Notes: generated by a model from the letters alone, not told the origin. Numbered from the stretch's first letter, positions 14,920 to 24,585 are shown. The stretch: 48,666 bases of DNA from JAKSCF01 sp028279945 (GCA_028279945.1 JANQMT010000055.1:1-48666), one strand, 5' to 3'. Program-made: numbers and translations.

Positions 14920-15147
14920 AACGTTCCCTCCTTGATCTTTTTTTTTGAGATTTATAGTATTAGGGTATTTTTTTTCCTGGAAATATGTTACTATTAATAT
15001 GGCAACTTTTTGTTTATATGAAATCTTCCTTTGGGAATCATAAGTGGGTAACTGAAAAAAAAACAATTACTGCTCTTAACTTTTGAAGGTTGATTTTTTT
15101 AGTTATAGTAAATTACAACTACAAGTAGATAACTTAGGAGGTCTTTA

Positions 15148-16122
15148 ATGAGACATGCTCTTAAAGCTAAATTGATTAAACTTTATTCTGAATATTTTTC
15201 TTTAATATTTGTTCCCGATAACGGAAAACCTTTCTTTGAAATTAAATTTAAAAAACTTTATGTATATATTTTCATATTTGTTTTAATTTCAACTTCTATC
15301 TATTCGGTTATTATGACAGATACAACCACTTCTTTATATTCTTTATTAACAACTAAAATAGTCCGTGCTAACACACTGGTGCATGCTACAGAAAAGCAAA
15401 AAATTCGTATTGACAATTTAGAGCAAGAATTTGAAAAAATAGATGAAAGAATTGTCTATCTATCCCAACTAGATCATAACATTCGTTCTATGGTAGGATT
15501 GACGGACGCTAAAGATACCATAGCAGGGTTGACAAGCTCAACAGATAGGATGGTAGAAATTAGCCGTTCTGCAGACAGAAGTTTTCAATTTCAAATGGAA
15601 AATAATCAAAAAAGTTTAAATCCAACTCTTGGACAAGTCCAAGAAGCTCAAACAATAAATTCACAATTGGATAGTAAAATAGATGAAATGAATTTATTAA
15701 TTGAAGAGGTTGAAGAGCGATTAACATATTTATCATGTTATCCTGATAAGTGGCCTACATATGGTAGAATATCTTCAAGATTTGGTTATCGTATTCATCC
15801 AATATCCAGAAAAAGAGATTTCCATACCGGTATTGATATTGCAAACTCTTCTGGAACACTTATATATGCTGCCGGCAACGGAAAAGTGATTTATTCAGGT
15901 TATAAAAATGGTTATGGCCGGACTATAATGATTGACCATGGCTATGGATATGTTACTGTATATGCACATAATCGTACCCTTTTGGCTGAAAAAGGTGATA
16001 CCGTTAAAAAAGGTGAAAAAATCGCTAAAATGGGAAGAACAGGAACCAGTACAGGGAATCATCTTCATTTTGAAGTAAGAAAATACGGAACTCAAATCAA
16101 TCCAATGAAAACCCTCAAGTAA
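15148..16122 (+). CDS. membrane-anchored M23 metallopeptidase (324 aa)
   Basis: Peptidoglycan endopeptidase of the LytM/M23 family. One membrane helix (~32-54), a long coiled coil (~85-195), and a C-terminal M23 domain (~205-320) with zinc ligands in FHTGIDI and in HLHFEV, plus the YAHN motif. Intact ligands suggest an active enzyme rather than an EnvC/SpoIIQ-like degenerate one. It is the only plus-strand gene in this block and has its own AGGAGG site and terminator. Coiled-coil M23 proteins often act in division or engulfment; which one applies here is not visible. Confidence 0.9.
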   Translation: MRHALKAKLIKLYSEYFSLIFVPDNGKPFFEIKFKKLYVYIFIFVLISTSIYSVIMTDTTTSLYSLLTTKIVRANTLVHATEKQKIRIDNLEQEFEKIDERIVYLSQLDHNIRSMVGLTDAKDTIAGLTSSTDRMVEISRSADRSFQFQMENNQKSLNPTLGQVQEAQTINSQLDSKIDEMNLLIEEVEERLTYLSCYPDKWPTYGRISSRFGYRIHPISRKRDFHTGIDIANSSGTLIYAAGNGKVIYSGYKNGYGRTIMIDHGYGYVTVYAHNRTLLAEKGDTVKKGEKIAKMGRTGTSTGNHLHFEVRKYGTQINPMKTLK

Positions 16123-16142
16123 CATACTTGAAGGTTTTTTTA
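16110..16142 (+). terminator. terminator after the M23 peptidase
   Basis: CCTCAAGT and ACTTGAAGG (one bulge) form a hairpin followed by T7. It overlaps the stop codon and separates the two convergent genes. Confidence 0.8.
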
Positions 16143-16199
16143 TATTAAAATGTACTGGATTTTTTTATGTTTAAAGAGTCTTATACATAGATTAAGATT

Positions 16200-17333
16200 T
16201 CAATCTTTCTTTATGATTTTATCTACTGTTAAACACTTTAGTTGCTGAAATATATTCAGTTTCTTATAATCTATATCCTCTCGGGTAATCATATTGACGG
16301 AATCTAACAATTGGTCATCCAGATAAATCTTTGCGGTTCCTATTTTATTCTTCCTTGTTACGGGTGCTGTTAAATAATCTTGAACAGAATATAAAATAGA
16401 TATCTGCTTCTTTTCTTTATCGGTAAGAGGTAAAATAGATTTTTGTTGTGCAATAATTTTTGTATATTCTTTAGTTCCATTTCTTACCGGAACGGTTTTA
16501 AATATTTGATTTTCATCAATAATCTTAGTGGGTTTATATTTATTAAATACATAATCCATTAAACGATACGAGTCATTAAACCAATTGGGCGCATTTAAAA
16601 CAACACAAATTAATTCCAACTCTCCCTTTTTAGAAGAAGCGACTAAGCATCTTCCGGACCTTTTAGTATACCCTATTTTTATCCCGGTTCCATATTCGTA
16701 TTGTGAGATAACCTTATTTTTATTATAAAAATATTTATAGCGGTCTCCCTCTCTTTGGGCAATCCATAATTTTGTACCCACAACGTTTTTAAAAGTATTG
16801 TGCTGCATTGCTTCTTTGGAAATCATAGCTAAATCATAAGCTGTTGTAAAATGATTTTGATTGTTAAGTCCATGGGGATTCATAAAATTAGTATCATTTA
16901 AACCCAATTCTGTAACTTTGTTATTCATCATTTGAGCAAACTGTTCAACATTTCCTCCTACATGTTGAGCAATAGCGCATGCTGCATCATTCCCTGAACA
17001 TAGCATTAGGCCATACAATAAATCCTTCAGTTTTATAACTTCTCCTTCTTTTAAGTAAATAGAAGAACCTTCAATGTTAGTAGATTCTGGCTTAACTTTT
17101 ACTAAATCATTCAGATTATTATTTTGAATGGCTAACAAAGCTGTCATTATCTTAGTAGTGCTTGCCATAGGCATCTTATTATTAGCATTATGTTCATATA
17201 AAACTCTTCCTGTTCTTGCATCAATAACAATAGCACTTTGAGCTGATATAGATGGACTTTGATCTGCAAAACTTATAAGCATAAAAATGTTCAAAATCAT
17301 GATAATTACAAGAATTCTGCTGATTAATTTCAT
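16200..17333 (-). CDS. D-Ala-D-Ala carboxypeptidase family protein (S11) with altered KTG motif (377 aa)
   Basis: Secreted serine peptidase of family S11 (DacB/DacF type). Signal peptide ~1-23, SxxK as STTK (S58-K61) and SxN as SGN (113-115). The third motif reads KIG (K219-G221) where nearly all members have KTG, so substrate binding or activity may be altered. A C-terminal beta domain (~265-360) and a basic tail follow. Encoded just downstream of scpB, the usual place of dacB in Clostridia. ATG at 17333 with AGGAG. A close relative with intact motifs (dacF) lies at 18935, so this copy could have specialised, perhaps in cortex synthesis; that is inference. Confidence 0.88.
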   Translation of the reverse strand: MKLISRILVIIMILNIFMLISFADQSPSISAQSAIVIDARTGRVLYEHNANNKMPMASTTKIMTALLAIQNNNLNDLVKVKPESTNIEGSSIYLKEGEVIKLKDLLYGLMLCSGNDAACAIAQHVGGNVEQFAQMMNNKVTELGLNDTNFMNPHGLNNQNHFTTAYDLAMISKEAMQHNTFKNVVGTKLWIAQREGDRYKYFYNKNKVISQYEYGTGIKIGYTKRSGRCLVASSKKGELELICVVLNAPNWFNDSYRLMDYVFNKYKPTKIIDENQIFKTVPVRNGTKEYTKIIAQQKSILPLTDKEKKQISILYSVQDYLTAPVTRKNKIGTAKIYLDDQLLDSVNMITREDIDYKKLNIFQQLKCLTVDKIIKKD

Positions 17334-17482
17334 TTAAAGTAATCACTCCTTAATTTGTGAGCTATTTATTATTATTTTTGCCTCGGTTTTTTCAGATATG
17401 TCTACTAACTTTTTCATATATTAGTAATTTAAAAAATGTTCATTCATATGAATAATTTTAATAAAAAAAGAAAGAAGCGATT

Positions 17483-18058
17483 TTACGCTTCTTCCAATTG
17501 CAGCATCATTTGTTGTGCTTCTTCTTCCTTCATAATAACATCTTCAATTTCATCAATTATTGGTAAATCATTTAGATTTTTAAAGCCAAATTTGTTAAGG
17601 AAAAAATCAGTAGTTCCATATAATATTGGTTTACCAATCTTATCATCTCGGCCTTTTTCTTCAATAAACCCTCTCAATATAAGTCCTTCGAGAGCTCGAA
17701 CACTTTTAACACCCCTGATGACATCGATTTCTGCTTTAGTGATGGGTTGTTTATATGCAATAATTGCTAAAACCTCTAAAGCAGCTTGAGAAAGCTTTCT
17801 TTCTTTTACCGGCGTGCATAGTTTTTCCAAGTAAGAATAATTTTCAATATTAGTACAAAACTGAAATTTTTTATTGGTCTCTTGAATTAAAACGCCTCTA
17901 TTTTGAGCACCATATTCATGTTTTAATTCTAAAAAACAATCATAAATAAGTTTCTTATCCATCTCAAGAATCTCAGCTGCCATTTTATAATCCAAAGGTT
18001 CTCCCCAAACAAACATCATTGACTCTAATATGGATTTTATTGTCTTATTATCCTCCAT
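17483..18058 (-). CDS. scpB: segregation and condensation protein ScpB (191 aa)
   Basis: Kite-family subunit of the SMC-ScpAB condensin, which compacts and segregates the chromosome. The two winged-helix domains are seen in SILESMMFVWGEPLDYKMAA and ALEVLAIIAYKQPITKAEID, followed by VRGVKSVRALEGLILRGFI. A C-terminal acidic/Gln-rich tail is usual. The start ATG overlaps the scpA stop, so translation is coupled. Length is normal. Confidence 0.95.
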   Translation of the reverse strand: MEDNKTIKSILESMMFVWGEPLDYKMAAEILEMDKKLIYDCFLELKHEYGAQNRGVLIQETNKKFQFCTNIENYSYLEKLCTPVKERKLSQAALEVLAIIAYKQPITKAEIDVIRGVKSVRALEGLILRGFIEEKGRDDKIGKPILYGTTDFFLNKFGFKNLNDLPIIDEIEDVIMKEEEAQQMMLQLEEA

Positions 18059-18804
18059 TATGCTGCTCCTTTATTCTTTGTCAAAATAATCGTACCAAAA
18101 TTGACACTTTGTTGAACTTTAATATATTTTTGCCTGATTAATTCCAACATGGCAGAAAAGGTGACAATGACCTCATATTTATCATAAAAATCTTGAATCA
18201 AATTTGAAAAATCCAGCTTAGAAGCATTTTCAAAAGACTCTTTAATTTGTGTTATCTTATCTTCAAGGCTAATTCTTTCTCCTTGGATCTTTTCAGTATA
18301 TTTTTTTTGTATGTCGTATATTTTTTTTCTCTTTTTAAGAAATGTATTAAATGCATTAACAAATTGATCTATATCAACATCTATATATTCTATGTATTCT
18401 TCTTGAGAATATAAACCGAAATCCTCTTGAACTTTACGAAAAATTTTACTGCTTTTTTCTTCATTTTCTTGTAACATATTTGCAACGTTCTTAAATTTTT
18501 TGTATTCTAGAATTTTTTGAATCAATTCAGACCGAGGATCTTCTTGTTCCTCTTCTGCCATATTTAACTTTTTATTGGCCGGCAACAGCATTTTAGATTT
18601 AATCTCAATGAGCGTGGCAGCTAAGACAAGAAATTCACTTACAACCTCTAAATTTAAATTTTGCATCATTTCAATATAATCGATATATTGTTTTGTTATT
18701 TTTGATATGGGAATATCATAAATATCCATTTGAGATTTTTCAATTAAATATACTAATAAATCAAACGGACCCTCAAAAACCTCTAACTTAATATTATAAG
18801 CCAT
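18058..18804 (-). CDS. scpA: segregation and condensation protein ScpA (248 aa)
   Basis: Kleisin subunit bridging the SMC heads. The N-terminal signature YNIKLEVFEGPFDLLVYLIE is followed by IEIKSKMLLP, a charged coiled middle, and a C-terminal winged helix (VTFSAMLELIRQKYIKV) that binds the SMC cap. Overlaps scpB. First gene of the scpA-scpB pair; the upstream 130 bp contain the dacF terminator and no other gene. Confidence 0.95.
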   Translation of the reverse strand: MAYNIKLEVFEGPFDLLVYLIEKSQMDIYDIPISKITKQYIDYIEMMQNLNLEVVSEFLVLAATLIEIKSKMLLPANKKLNMAEEEQEDPRSELIQKILEYKKFKNVANMLQENEEKSSKIFRKVQEDFGLYSQEEYIEYIDVDIDQFVNAFNTFLKKRKKIYDIQKKYTEKIQGERISLEDKITQIKESFENASKLDFSNLIQDFYDKYEVIVTFSAMLELIRQKYIKVQQSVNFGTIILTKNKGAA

Positions 18805-18891
18805 CTATCTAACTCCTACCCTTTTAACTGGTATCCTGTACCTTTCGCTATTATACCATATTAATTATGCATTAATTATATTTATTGCATA

Positions 18892-18924
18892 AAAAAAGAA
18901 TTTTGTATAACCCATACAAAATTC
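18892..18924 (-). terminator. terminator after dacF
   Basis: A perfect 11-bp stem GAATTTTGTAT / ATACAAAATTC (18898-18908, 18914-18924), followed on the minus strand by T7. Confidence 0.85.
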
Positions 18925-18934
18925 CAAATAATTT

Positions 18935-20095
18935 TTAAACTATATTTTTAAATATTTTAAAGTATAGAGAAAATATTCCTGCTTTTTCAATATCCTTTTC
19001 GCATACTAATGGATATGTTTTATGCACTTGATCATCTTTATAGACAACCAACTCCCCTATAATATCACCTTTTTTAACAGGTGCGTGAACATTTTCAGCT
19101 AAATTTATTTCTTTTCTGATGGATTGTTTTTCATCTTTCTTAACTAAAACACTAATGTTCTCCTCTGCTATAGCATTGACATAATCTAATTTCCCTTTAT
19201 CAACCCTTACTTTTCCCATCACTTGATTTTTTGAAGCCATATGGATACTATCATAGGCCGCAAATCCAAAGTCTAATAATTTAGCAGATTCCGCAAATCG
19301 AACCTTAGTTGAAGGACTTCCCAATACAACAGATATTAAAGTCATATTTCCCTTTGTTGCTGAAGCTGATAAGCAATATCCTGCTTCTCTGGTATATCCT
19401 GTTTTGATGCCATTGGCTCCGGGATAAGTTTTTACAAGACGATTGGTATTAGTAATTCCAATGTCCGTCTTATCTTTTCTTGAAGGTTTACCAACCGTTA
19501 CCGTATCCATCCATATGGTAAGATACTCATGAATCTTAGGATGCTTGAGCAGTTCTCTTGACATTAGTGAAATATCATAGGCACTTGTATAATGCCCTTC
19601 GGCAGGTAATCCATTGGTATTAACAAAGTTTGTATTCTCCATACCTAATTCTGCTGCTCGTTCATTCATACGATTAACAAACAATTCTTCAGAACCAGTT
19701 ATATATTCACCTATAGCAACACATGCATCATTTGCAGAACAAACGGCAATTCCTTTTAGCAAGGTTTCTACAGTTTGCTGCTCACCGGGTTCCATATATA
19801 ATTGGCTGCCGCCCATACTAGATGCTCTTGCACTAATGGTCACCATATCTGTTAAAGCAATTTGTTTGTTCTCTAATGCTTCCATTGTAAGTAACATGGT
19901 CATAACTTTTGTAACACTGGCAGGCGGTAATTTTTCATGAGGATTTTTTTCATAAATGATTTGTCCACTTTTTGCATCAATAAGAATGGCAGATTTTGCA
20001 TTTATATCAAATTCATTCTGAGCCATTACAGGATTAGGTAAAAGAGAAAAAATCAATAGAAAAATGAATACTTGAGCAATCATTTTTTTATACAT
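18935..20095 (-). CDS. dacF: D-Ala-D-Ala carboxypeptidase DacF (386 aa)
   Basis: Secreted family S11 carboxypeptidase that trims pentapeptide stems. Signal peptide ~1-25 (ending VMAQ), SVTK (S60-K63), SAN (120-122) and KTG (231-233), all canonical; C-terminal beta domain from ~285 and a membrane-associating amphipathic end (SLYFKIFKNIV). Start ATG at 20095 with AAGGAGG. Follows pdp and deoB, the order seen in Bacillus (drm-pnp-dacF), where dacF is forespore-expressed. No spoIIA operon follows; scpA does. Assignment as dacF rests on context and motifs. Confidence 0.9.
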   Translation of the reverse strand: MYKKMIAQVFIFLLIFSLLPNPVMAQNEFDINAKSAILIDAKSGQIIYEKNPHEKLPPASVTKVMTMLLTMEALENKQIALTDMVTISARASSMGGSQLYMEPGEQQTVETLLKGIAVCSANDACVAIGEYITGSEELFVNRMNERAAELGMENTNFVNTNGLPAEGHYTSAYDISLMSRELLKHPKIHEYLTIWMDTVTVGKPSRKDKTDIGITNTNRLVKTYPGANGIKTGYTREAGYCLSASATKGNMTLISVVLGSPSTKVRFAESAKLLDFGFAAYDSIHMASKNQVMGKVRVDKGKLDYVNAIAEENISVLVKKDEKQSIRKEINLAENVHAPVKKGDIIGELVVYKDDQVHKTYPLVCEKDIEKAGIFSLYFKIFKNIV

Positions 20096-20176
20096 TTTAA
20101 TAGCCTCCTTTTCTTTTTATTTTCTTCGCAACATTATTGCGTTATGCAAAAAAAGAGGCTGTACTATTAGGCAATA

Positions 20177-21499
20177 TTAGTATTTTTTCACATTTTCTTT
20201 TGTAACCAATGCTTTTATAAGCAGTTGGTCTTTTTTTATCTTTTTATTGACAGAATATGCATTCTTTACTATATTTTCTGCTTCAGATATTTTGGTTTCA
20301 TGGTTGCAATGAATATGTGCCATTACTTCACCTTTTGCAACTGTATCTCCAATTTTTTTCTTTAAAACAATTCCAGCAGACAGATCAATGGCATCACTTT
20401 TCTTTTGACGCCCAGCGCCTAGCACTAAAGCCGCTTTACCAATATCATCCGTTTTTATTCTTTCTACATATCCTTTTTCACCGGATATGACTTCATAAAT
20501 ATTGGCACTGGGTAATAAGCTCAAATCTTCTGTGATCTGTCCATTTCCTCCTTGAGCCACTACAAATTGTTGAAATTTTTCTAAACCTTTTAGATTTTTT
20601 AGTTGACTTGTAACTAATGACACTGCTTCTTCATGGGTATCGGCCAAACCACCCAGCAATACCATATAAGCAGCAATTTCTATGGATAATTCCGTTATAT
20701 CTTTTGGACCATCACCTTTTAATACTTCAATAGCTTCTTTAACTTCCAATGCATTTCCTACTGCACAGCCAAGAGGCTGGTCCATATCCGTTATAAAAGC
20801 AGCTGTTTTTTTACCTGCCGAATATCCAATTTCAACCATATACCGGGCCAATTCCAGTGCTTGATCTAAATCTTTCATAAAAGCACCGCTGCCGCATTTG
20901 ACATCCAGTACAATGGCATCACTTCCTGCCGCTAACTTTTTGCTCATGATGCTGCCGGATATTAGTCCCATATTGTCAACCGTTGCCGTAACATCTCTTA
21001 AGGCATAAAGTTTCTTATCTGCAGGTGCTACATGGGCTGTTTGCCCAATTATTGCTATCCCCGTTTTATTAACATGATCCGTAAATTCATTGGGCGCCAT
21101 AGAAGTCCTAAAACCCGGTATTGATTCTAGTTTGTCTATAGTCCCACCTGTAAAACCTAATCCTCTTCCGGACATTTTAGCAATAGGCACACCACAAGAC
21201 GCCGCTAAAGGTCCTACAATCAAAGTCGTTTTATCACCTACTCCTCCGGTGCTGTGTTTGTCTACCTTAACACCTTTAATGGAAGAGAGATCAATCCTAT
21301 CACCGGAATGAACCATAGCATCTGTTAAAAGAAAGGTCTCTTCTTTGGACAAACCTTTAAAATGAATTGCCATAAGCAATGCAGAAGCTTGGTAGTCTGG
21401 AATATCACCCTTAGTATAACCATTTACAAAAAAAGTAATTTCTTCTTTAGTCAGCATGCCGCCTTCACGTTTTTTATAAATAATATCATACATTGTCAT
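20177..21499 (-). CDS. pdp: pyrimidine-nucleoside phosphorylase (440 aa)
   Basis: Phosphorolysis of uridine, thymidine and deoxyuridine to base and (deoxy)ribose-1-phosphate. The family signature KVDKHSTGGVGDKTTL lies at ~80-95, MSGRGLGFTGGTIDKLES follows, and the C-terminal domain (~345-430) ends the protein. Length matches Pdp of Firmicutes. Next to deoB, which converts the sugar-1-phosphate to the 5-phosphate, so the pair forms nucleoside salvage. 14 nt separate the two genes. Confidence 0.96.
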   Translation of the reverse strand: MTMYDIIYKKREGGMLTKEEITFFVNGYTKGDIPDYQASALLMAIHFKGLSKEETFLLTDAMVHSGDRIDLSSIKGVKVDKHSTGGVGDKTTLIVGPLAASCGVPIAKMSGRGLGFTGGTIDKLESIPGFRTSMAPNEFTDHVNKTGIAIIGQTAHVAPADKKLYALRDVTATVDNMGLISGSIMSKKLAAGSDAIVLDVKCGSGAFMKDLDQALELARYMVEIGYSAGKKTAAFITDMDQPLGCAVGNALEVKEAIEVLKGDGPKDITELSIEIAAYMVLLGGLADTHEEAVSLVTSQLKNLKGLEKFQQFVVAQGGNGQITEDLSLLPSANIYEVISGEKGYVERIKTDDIGKAALVLGAGRQKKSDAIDLSAGIVLKKKIGDTVAKGEVMAHIHCNHETKISEAENIVKNAYSVNKKIKKDQLLIKALVTKENVKKY

Positions 21500-21513
21500 A
21501 TTAACTCACCATC

Positions 21514-22686
21514 TCACTTTAATATTTGTTCTTTAAAGCTTTTTCCATGACGCGTTCTTTCTGCACCTAAAATATCTGCTGTAGTCGCACCAATATCAGC
21601 AAAGGAATCCAATGTACCTAAATTGACATCCCTTTGAACATGCTTGCCATAAACAAGAACCGGAATATATTCCCTAGTATGGTCCGTTCCTGTATGAGTG
21701 GGATCGTTACCATGGTCGGCAGTTAATATTAAAATATCGTCTTCTTTTAGATGGTTAATGATTTCAGGAAGCCTTTTATCAAAAGCTTCGATTGCCTCTT
21801 TATAACCTTTAGGGTCCCTTCTGTGGCCATATTTAGAATCAAAATCCACCAAATTTGTGAAAATAAGTCCCGAAAAATCTTCTTTTAAAGCAACTATGGT
21901 TTGATCCACGCCATCCATATTATCTTTTGTATGTACTGCCTTGGTAATGCCTTGACCATTAAAAATATCTTCTATCTTACCGACAGCATACACTTCTAAA
22001 CCTTTTTTCTTAATATGATCCAATACCGTATCCTCAAAGGGGGAAATAGAAAAATCTTTTCTATTAGAAGTTCTTGTATAATTTCCATTTTCACCAATAA
22101 AGGGTCGTGCTATAACTCTTGCAACTTGAAGGTCGCCAATCAACATCTCCCTTGCCGTGCTGCAAATATCATAAAGTTCATCAATGGGTACCACATCTTC
22201 GTGGGCTGCAATTTGAAATACACTATCTGCCGATGTATAAACGATTAGATCACCTGTTTTAATGTGTTCTTCACCTAGTTCTTTAATAATTTCTGTCCCT
22301 GATGCAGGATAATTCCCCATTGTTTTTCGGCCTACTTTTTCCTCAAATTCATGAATAAAATTTGTCGGAAATCCTTTTGGAAATGTTTTAAAAGGTGTTT
22401 GGATATAAAGTCCCATCATCTCCCAATGCCCGGTAGTCGTATCTTTCCCATCTGACATTTCCTTGGATCGTCCAAAGGCACCTGTAGGATCAGCTGCCGA
22501 AGGAATAAAAGTAACACCTTCAATATTTCCTATTCCTATCCCTGACAAGTTAGGAATGTTTAAAGCACCATTGGCTTCAAAAATATGCCCCAATGTATTT
22601 GCGCCTTTATCCCCAAATTTTTCAGCATCAGGCAGAGCACCTATTCCCATGCTGTCTAAAACAATTATAACCACTCTTTTTTTCAT
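21514..22686 (-). CDS. deoB: phosphopentomutase (390 aa)
   Basis: Interconverts (deoxy)ribose-1-phosphate and -5-phosphate with a two-Mn alkaline-phosphatase-type centre. VVIIVLDSMGIGALPDA at the N-terminus supplies a metal ligand; GKDTTTGHWEMMG holds the phosphothreonine site; TADHGNDPTHTGTDHTREYIP (~325-345) supplies the remaining ligands. Full length, no anomalies. Upstream of pdp in the same operon and downstream of xerD. Confidence 0.97.
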   Translation of the reverse strand: MKKRVVIIVLDSMGIGALPDAEKFGDKGANTLGHIFEANGALNIPNLSGIGIGNIEGVTFIPSAADPTGAFGRSKEMSDGKDTTTGHWEMMGLYIQTPFKTFPKGFPTNFIHEFEEKVGRKTMGNYPASGTEIIKELGEEHIKTGDLIVYTSADSVFQIAAHEDVVPIDELYDICSTAREMLIGDLQVARVIARPFIGENGNYTRTSNRKDFSISPFEDTVLDHIKKKGLEVYAVGKIEDIFNGQGITKAVHTKDNMDGVDQTIVALKEDFSGLIFTNLVDFDSKYGHRRDPKGYKEAIEAFDKRLPEIINHLKEDDILILTADHGNDPTHTGTDHTREYIPVLVYGKHVQRDVNLGTLDSFADIGATTADILGAERTRHGKSFKEQILK

Positions 22687-22730
22687 CTTATCACCAACCT
22701 AATTTTAAAAATTAATAATTAATTATATTC

Positions 22731-23615
22731 TCATGCTCTCGGGTGAGCTCGATCGTAGACTTCTTTGATTCTATTTTTAATCAGCTCCGAATATATTTGG
22801 GTTGTAGAGATATCTGAATGTCCTAATAATTCTTGAACTGATTTTAAGTCTGCACCATTTTGTACAAGATGGACGGCAAAAGAGTGTCTTAAAATCTGAG
22901 GCGTGATCTGCTTATCTATTTTAGCCTTATTGGTATAGTATTTAATTATTTTCCATAACCCTTGCCGACTCAATTTCTCTCCATTATAATTGACAAAAAG
23001 TGCTTTTTCATCCGGATTTTTAATTAAATTTATTCTGCTCTCATTGGTATATCGAATAAGGGCTTCCTTTGATATATTTCCCAAAGGAATAATTCTCGCT
23101 TTACCATGTTCTCCATTACAAGAAACAAATCCCATTTTCAAGTTCACATCTTCTATGGTTAGATCAATTAATTCTGATACTCTTACGCCTGTAGCATACA
23201 AAACTTCCAAAATAGCTTTATCTCGTTTCCCTTTAATGGAATCATTGGGCTGCTCTAAAAGAAGTTCTATCTCTTCTTCTAATAAATAATCAGGCATTTT
23301 TTTAGGCATGCTAGGAGAATCAATCCCTATGGTTGGATCACTTTTTAAAATACCTTTTAAAATTAAATAATTGCAGAACGAACGAATAGAAGCAATATTT
23401 CTTGATATGGTGGAGGAAGCTCGTCCCATATCTTTTAATTTTAAAATATATGTAATGACAGTAGTTTTATTGATTTCTTCCAATTCATTGATTTGTTTTT
23501 CTTTTAAAAAATCAAGAAACTTAGTAATATCTCTTTTATATGCGTTAAGGGTATTTTCTGAAGTTTCCTTATCCACTGTCAGATATTCCATATAATGATT
23601 CAACACATTATCCAT
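22731..23615 (-). CDS. xerD: site-specific tyrosine recombinase XerD (294 aa)
   Basis: Resolves chromosome dimers at dif with XerC. N-terminal SAM-like core-binding domain (~1-95), catalytic domain (~110-290). R145 (TGVRVSEL), R243, H244, H266 (LLGHSD) and nucleophile Y275 (TTQIY) are present. The first His of the HxxR motif is Gln here: residues 240-243 read QILR instead of H-x-L-R. Start ATG at 23615 with AGGAG. Between spoIIM and deoB, as in Bacillus and many Clostridia. The Gln may lower or alter activity; sequence error is unlikely, as the frame is clean. Confidence 0.92.
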   Translation of the reverse strand: MDNVLNHYMEYLTVDKETSENTLNAYKRDITKFLDFLKEKQINELEEINKTTVITYILKLKDMGRASSTISRNIASIRSFCNYLILKGILKSDPTIGIDSPSMPKKMPDYLLEEEIELLLEQPNDSIKGKRDKAILEVLYATGVRVSELIDLTIEDVNLKMGFVSCNGEHGKARIIPLGNISKEALIRYTNESRINLIKNPDEKALFVNYNGEKLSRQGLWKIIKYYTNKAKIDKQITPQILRHSFAVHLVQNGADLKSVQELLGHSDISTTQIYSELIKNRIKEVYDRAHPRA

Positions 23616-23635
23616 CTTAACTTCTCCTATTTTAC

Positions 23636-23671
23636 TTTATTAGGTGGTATGTAAACATACCACCTAATAAA
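23636..23671. promoter_or_regulatory. perfect 17-bp-arm palindrome ahead of xerD
   Basis: TTTATTAGGTGGTATGT (23636-23652) and its exact complement (23655-23671) are separated by two bases. No T run follows on either strand, so it is not a classical terminator. It lies 21 bp upstream of the xerD start, after spoIIM; an operator, a cruciform or an mRNA hairpin are possible. Confidence 0.6.
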
Positions 23672-23783
23672 ACATACTATAATAATTCATTATACAATAA
23701 TTTAATATAATTAGCATAATTTTCTTGAATTTTTTTAACCTATAGGAGATTATACCCTTTTAACCAACCTGTTCGTACCTTTT

Positions 23784-24413
23784 TTATACAGATACAATCA
23801 TCTTTATTAAGGCTGGGGATATATATGTTTCTATCAGACACCCAACAAAATAGATACCGCCCAATATCATGAACACAATTAAATACGTTGATAGCTGATA
23901 AATATATCCTTTATTGTTGCCTGTATTACCCTTTCGTAACAGTATTTTGCTTGAAAACCCTAATGCTACGGATACTGCCATGACCAGTACCGGAACAAAT
24001 ACAAGGTTCTGAGGTAGAATTGAAGAAATGGTTATGAATAAACCTTTTATTTTCATCTCTTCCATGAAAAATGCAGCAGCAAATCCTACAGTTATCCCTT
24101 TAAAGGTTAACGCAATTAACGCTATAGGGAAGCCAATAACTGTAGCACCGGACAATAGAATAATAATTAGGATTTTATAGTTATTCACTAGGGATTGAAT
24201 AAAAATTTGTGACTTTGAAATATTCTCAAGGTGCATAACATTAAAATAAGAATCAACAAACATCAACAAATCATTTTTCTGTGATATGCTCATCATTTTT
24301 TCAGCAAAAGCACCTATAGATATTCCTAAAATCAAAAAAAATATGGCTATCCATAAACTCATACCGTTTTTTCCAAAATAACTAGAAAAAAAATCTTTCC
24401 CCTTATTTCTCAT
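23784..24413 (-). CDS. spoIIM: stage II sporulation protein M (209 aa)
   Basis: Membrane protein of the DMP (SpoIIDMP) peptidoglycan machine that drives engulfment in the mother cell. About five membrane helices: ~20-37, 75-97, 103-120, 133-155 and 173-200. Family features include SIGAFAE near the first helix and ALIALTFKGITVGFAAAFF. Length matches SpoIIM. In the usual place upstream of xerD. The GTATTCCATT region before the ATG has a poor ribosome site. SigE control is expected from the family but not read from sequence. Confidence 0.92.
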   Translation of the reverse strand: MRNKGKDFFSSYFGKNGMSLWIAIFFLILGISIGAFAEKMMSISQKNDLLMFVDSYFNVMHLENISKSQIFIQSLVNNYKILIIILLSGATVIGFPIALIALTFKGITVGFAAAFFMEEMKIKGLFITISSILPQNLVFVPVLVMAVSVALGFSSKILLRKGNTGNNKGYIYQLSTYLIVFMILGGIYFVGCLIETYISPALIKMIVSV

Positions 24414-24540
24414 ACGTATTCCATTCCTTTCAATGGATTTTTAATACACAGCTTGGTTTACTTTTTATATTTAAAAATATGTTTTGAATAATCGTTTTAT
24501 TACTATTTGTCCAATAAAAAATTTAAAGAGAACCATCAAA

Positions 24541-24572
24541 AAACTCTGCAAGATTTCAATCCTACAGAGTTT
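24541..24572 (-). terminator. terminator of the purB-proB-proC-nudF operon
   Basis: AAACTCTG / CAGAGTTT hairpin, 16-nt loop, T6 on the minus strand, located 14 nt after nudF. Confidence 0.75.
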
Positions 24573-24585
24573 TATCAATACTTTT

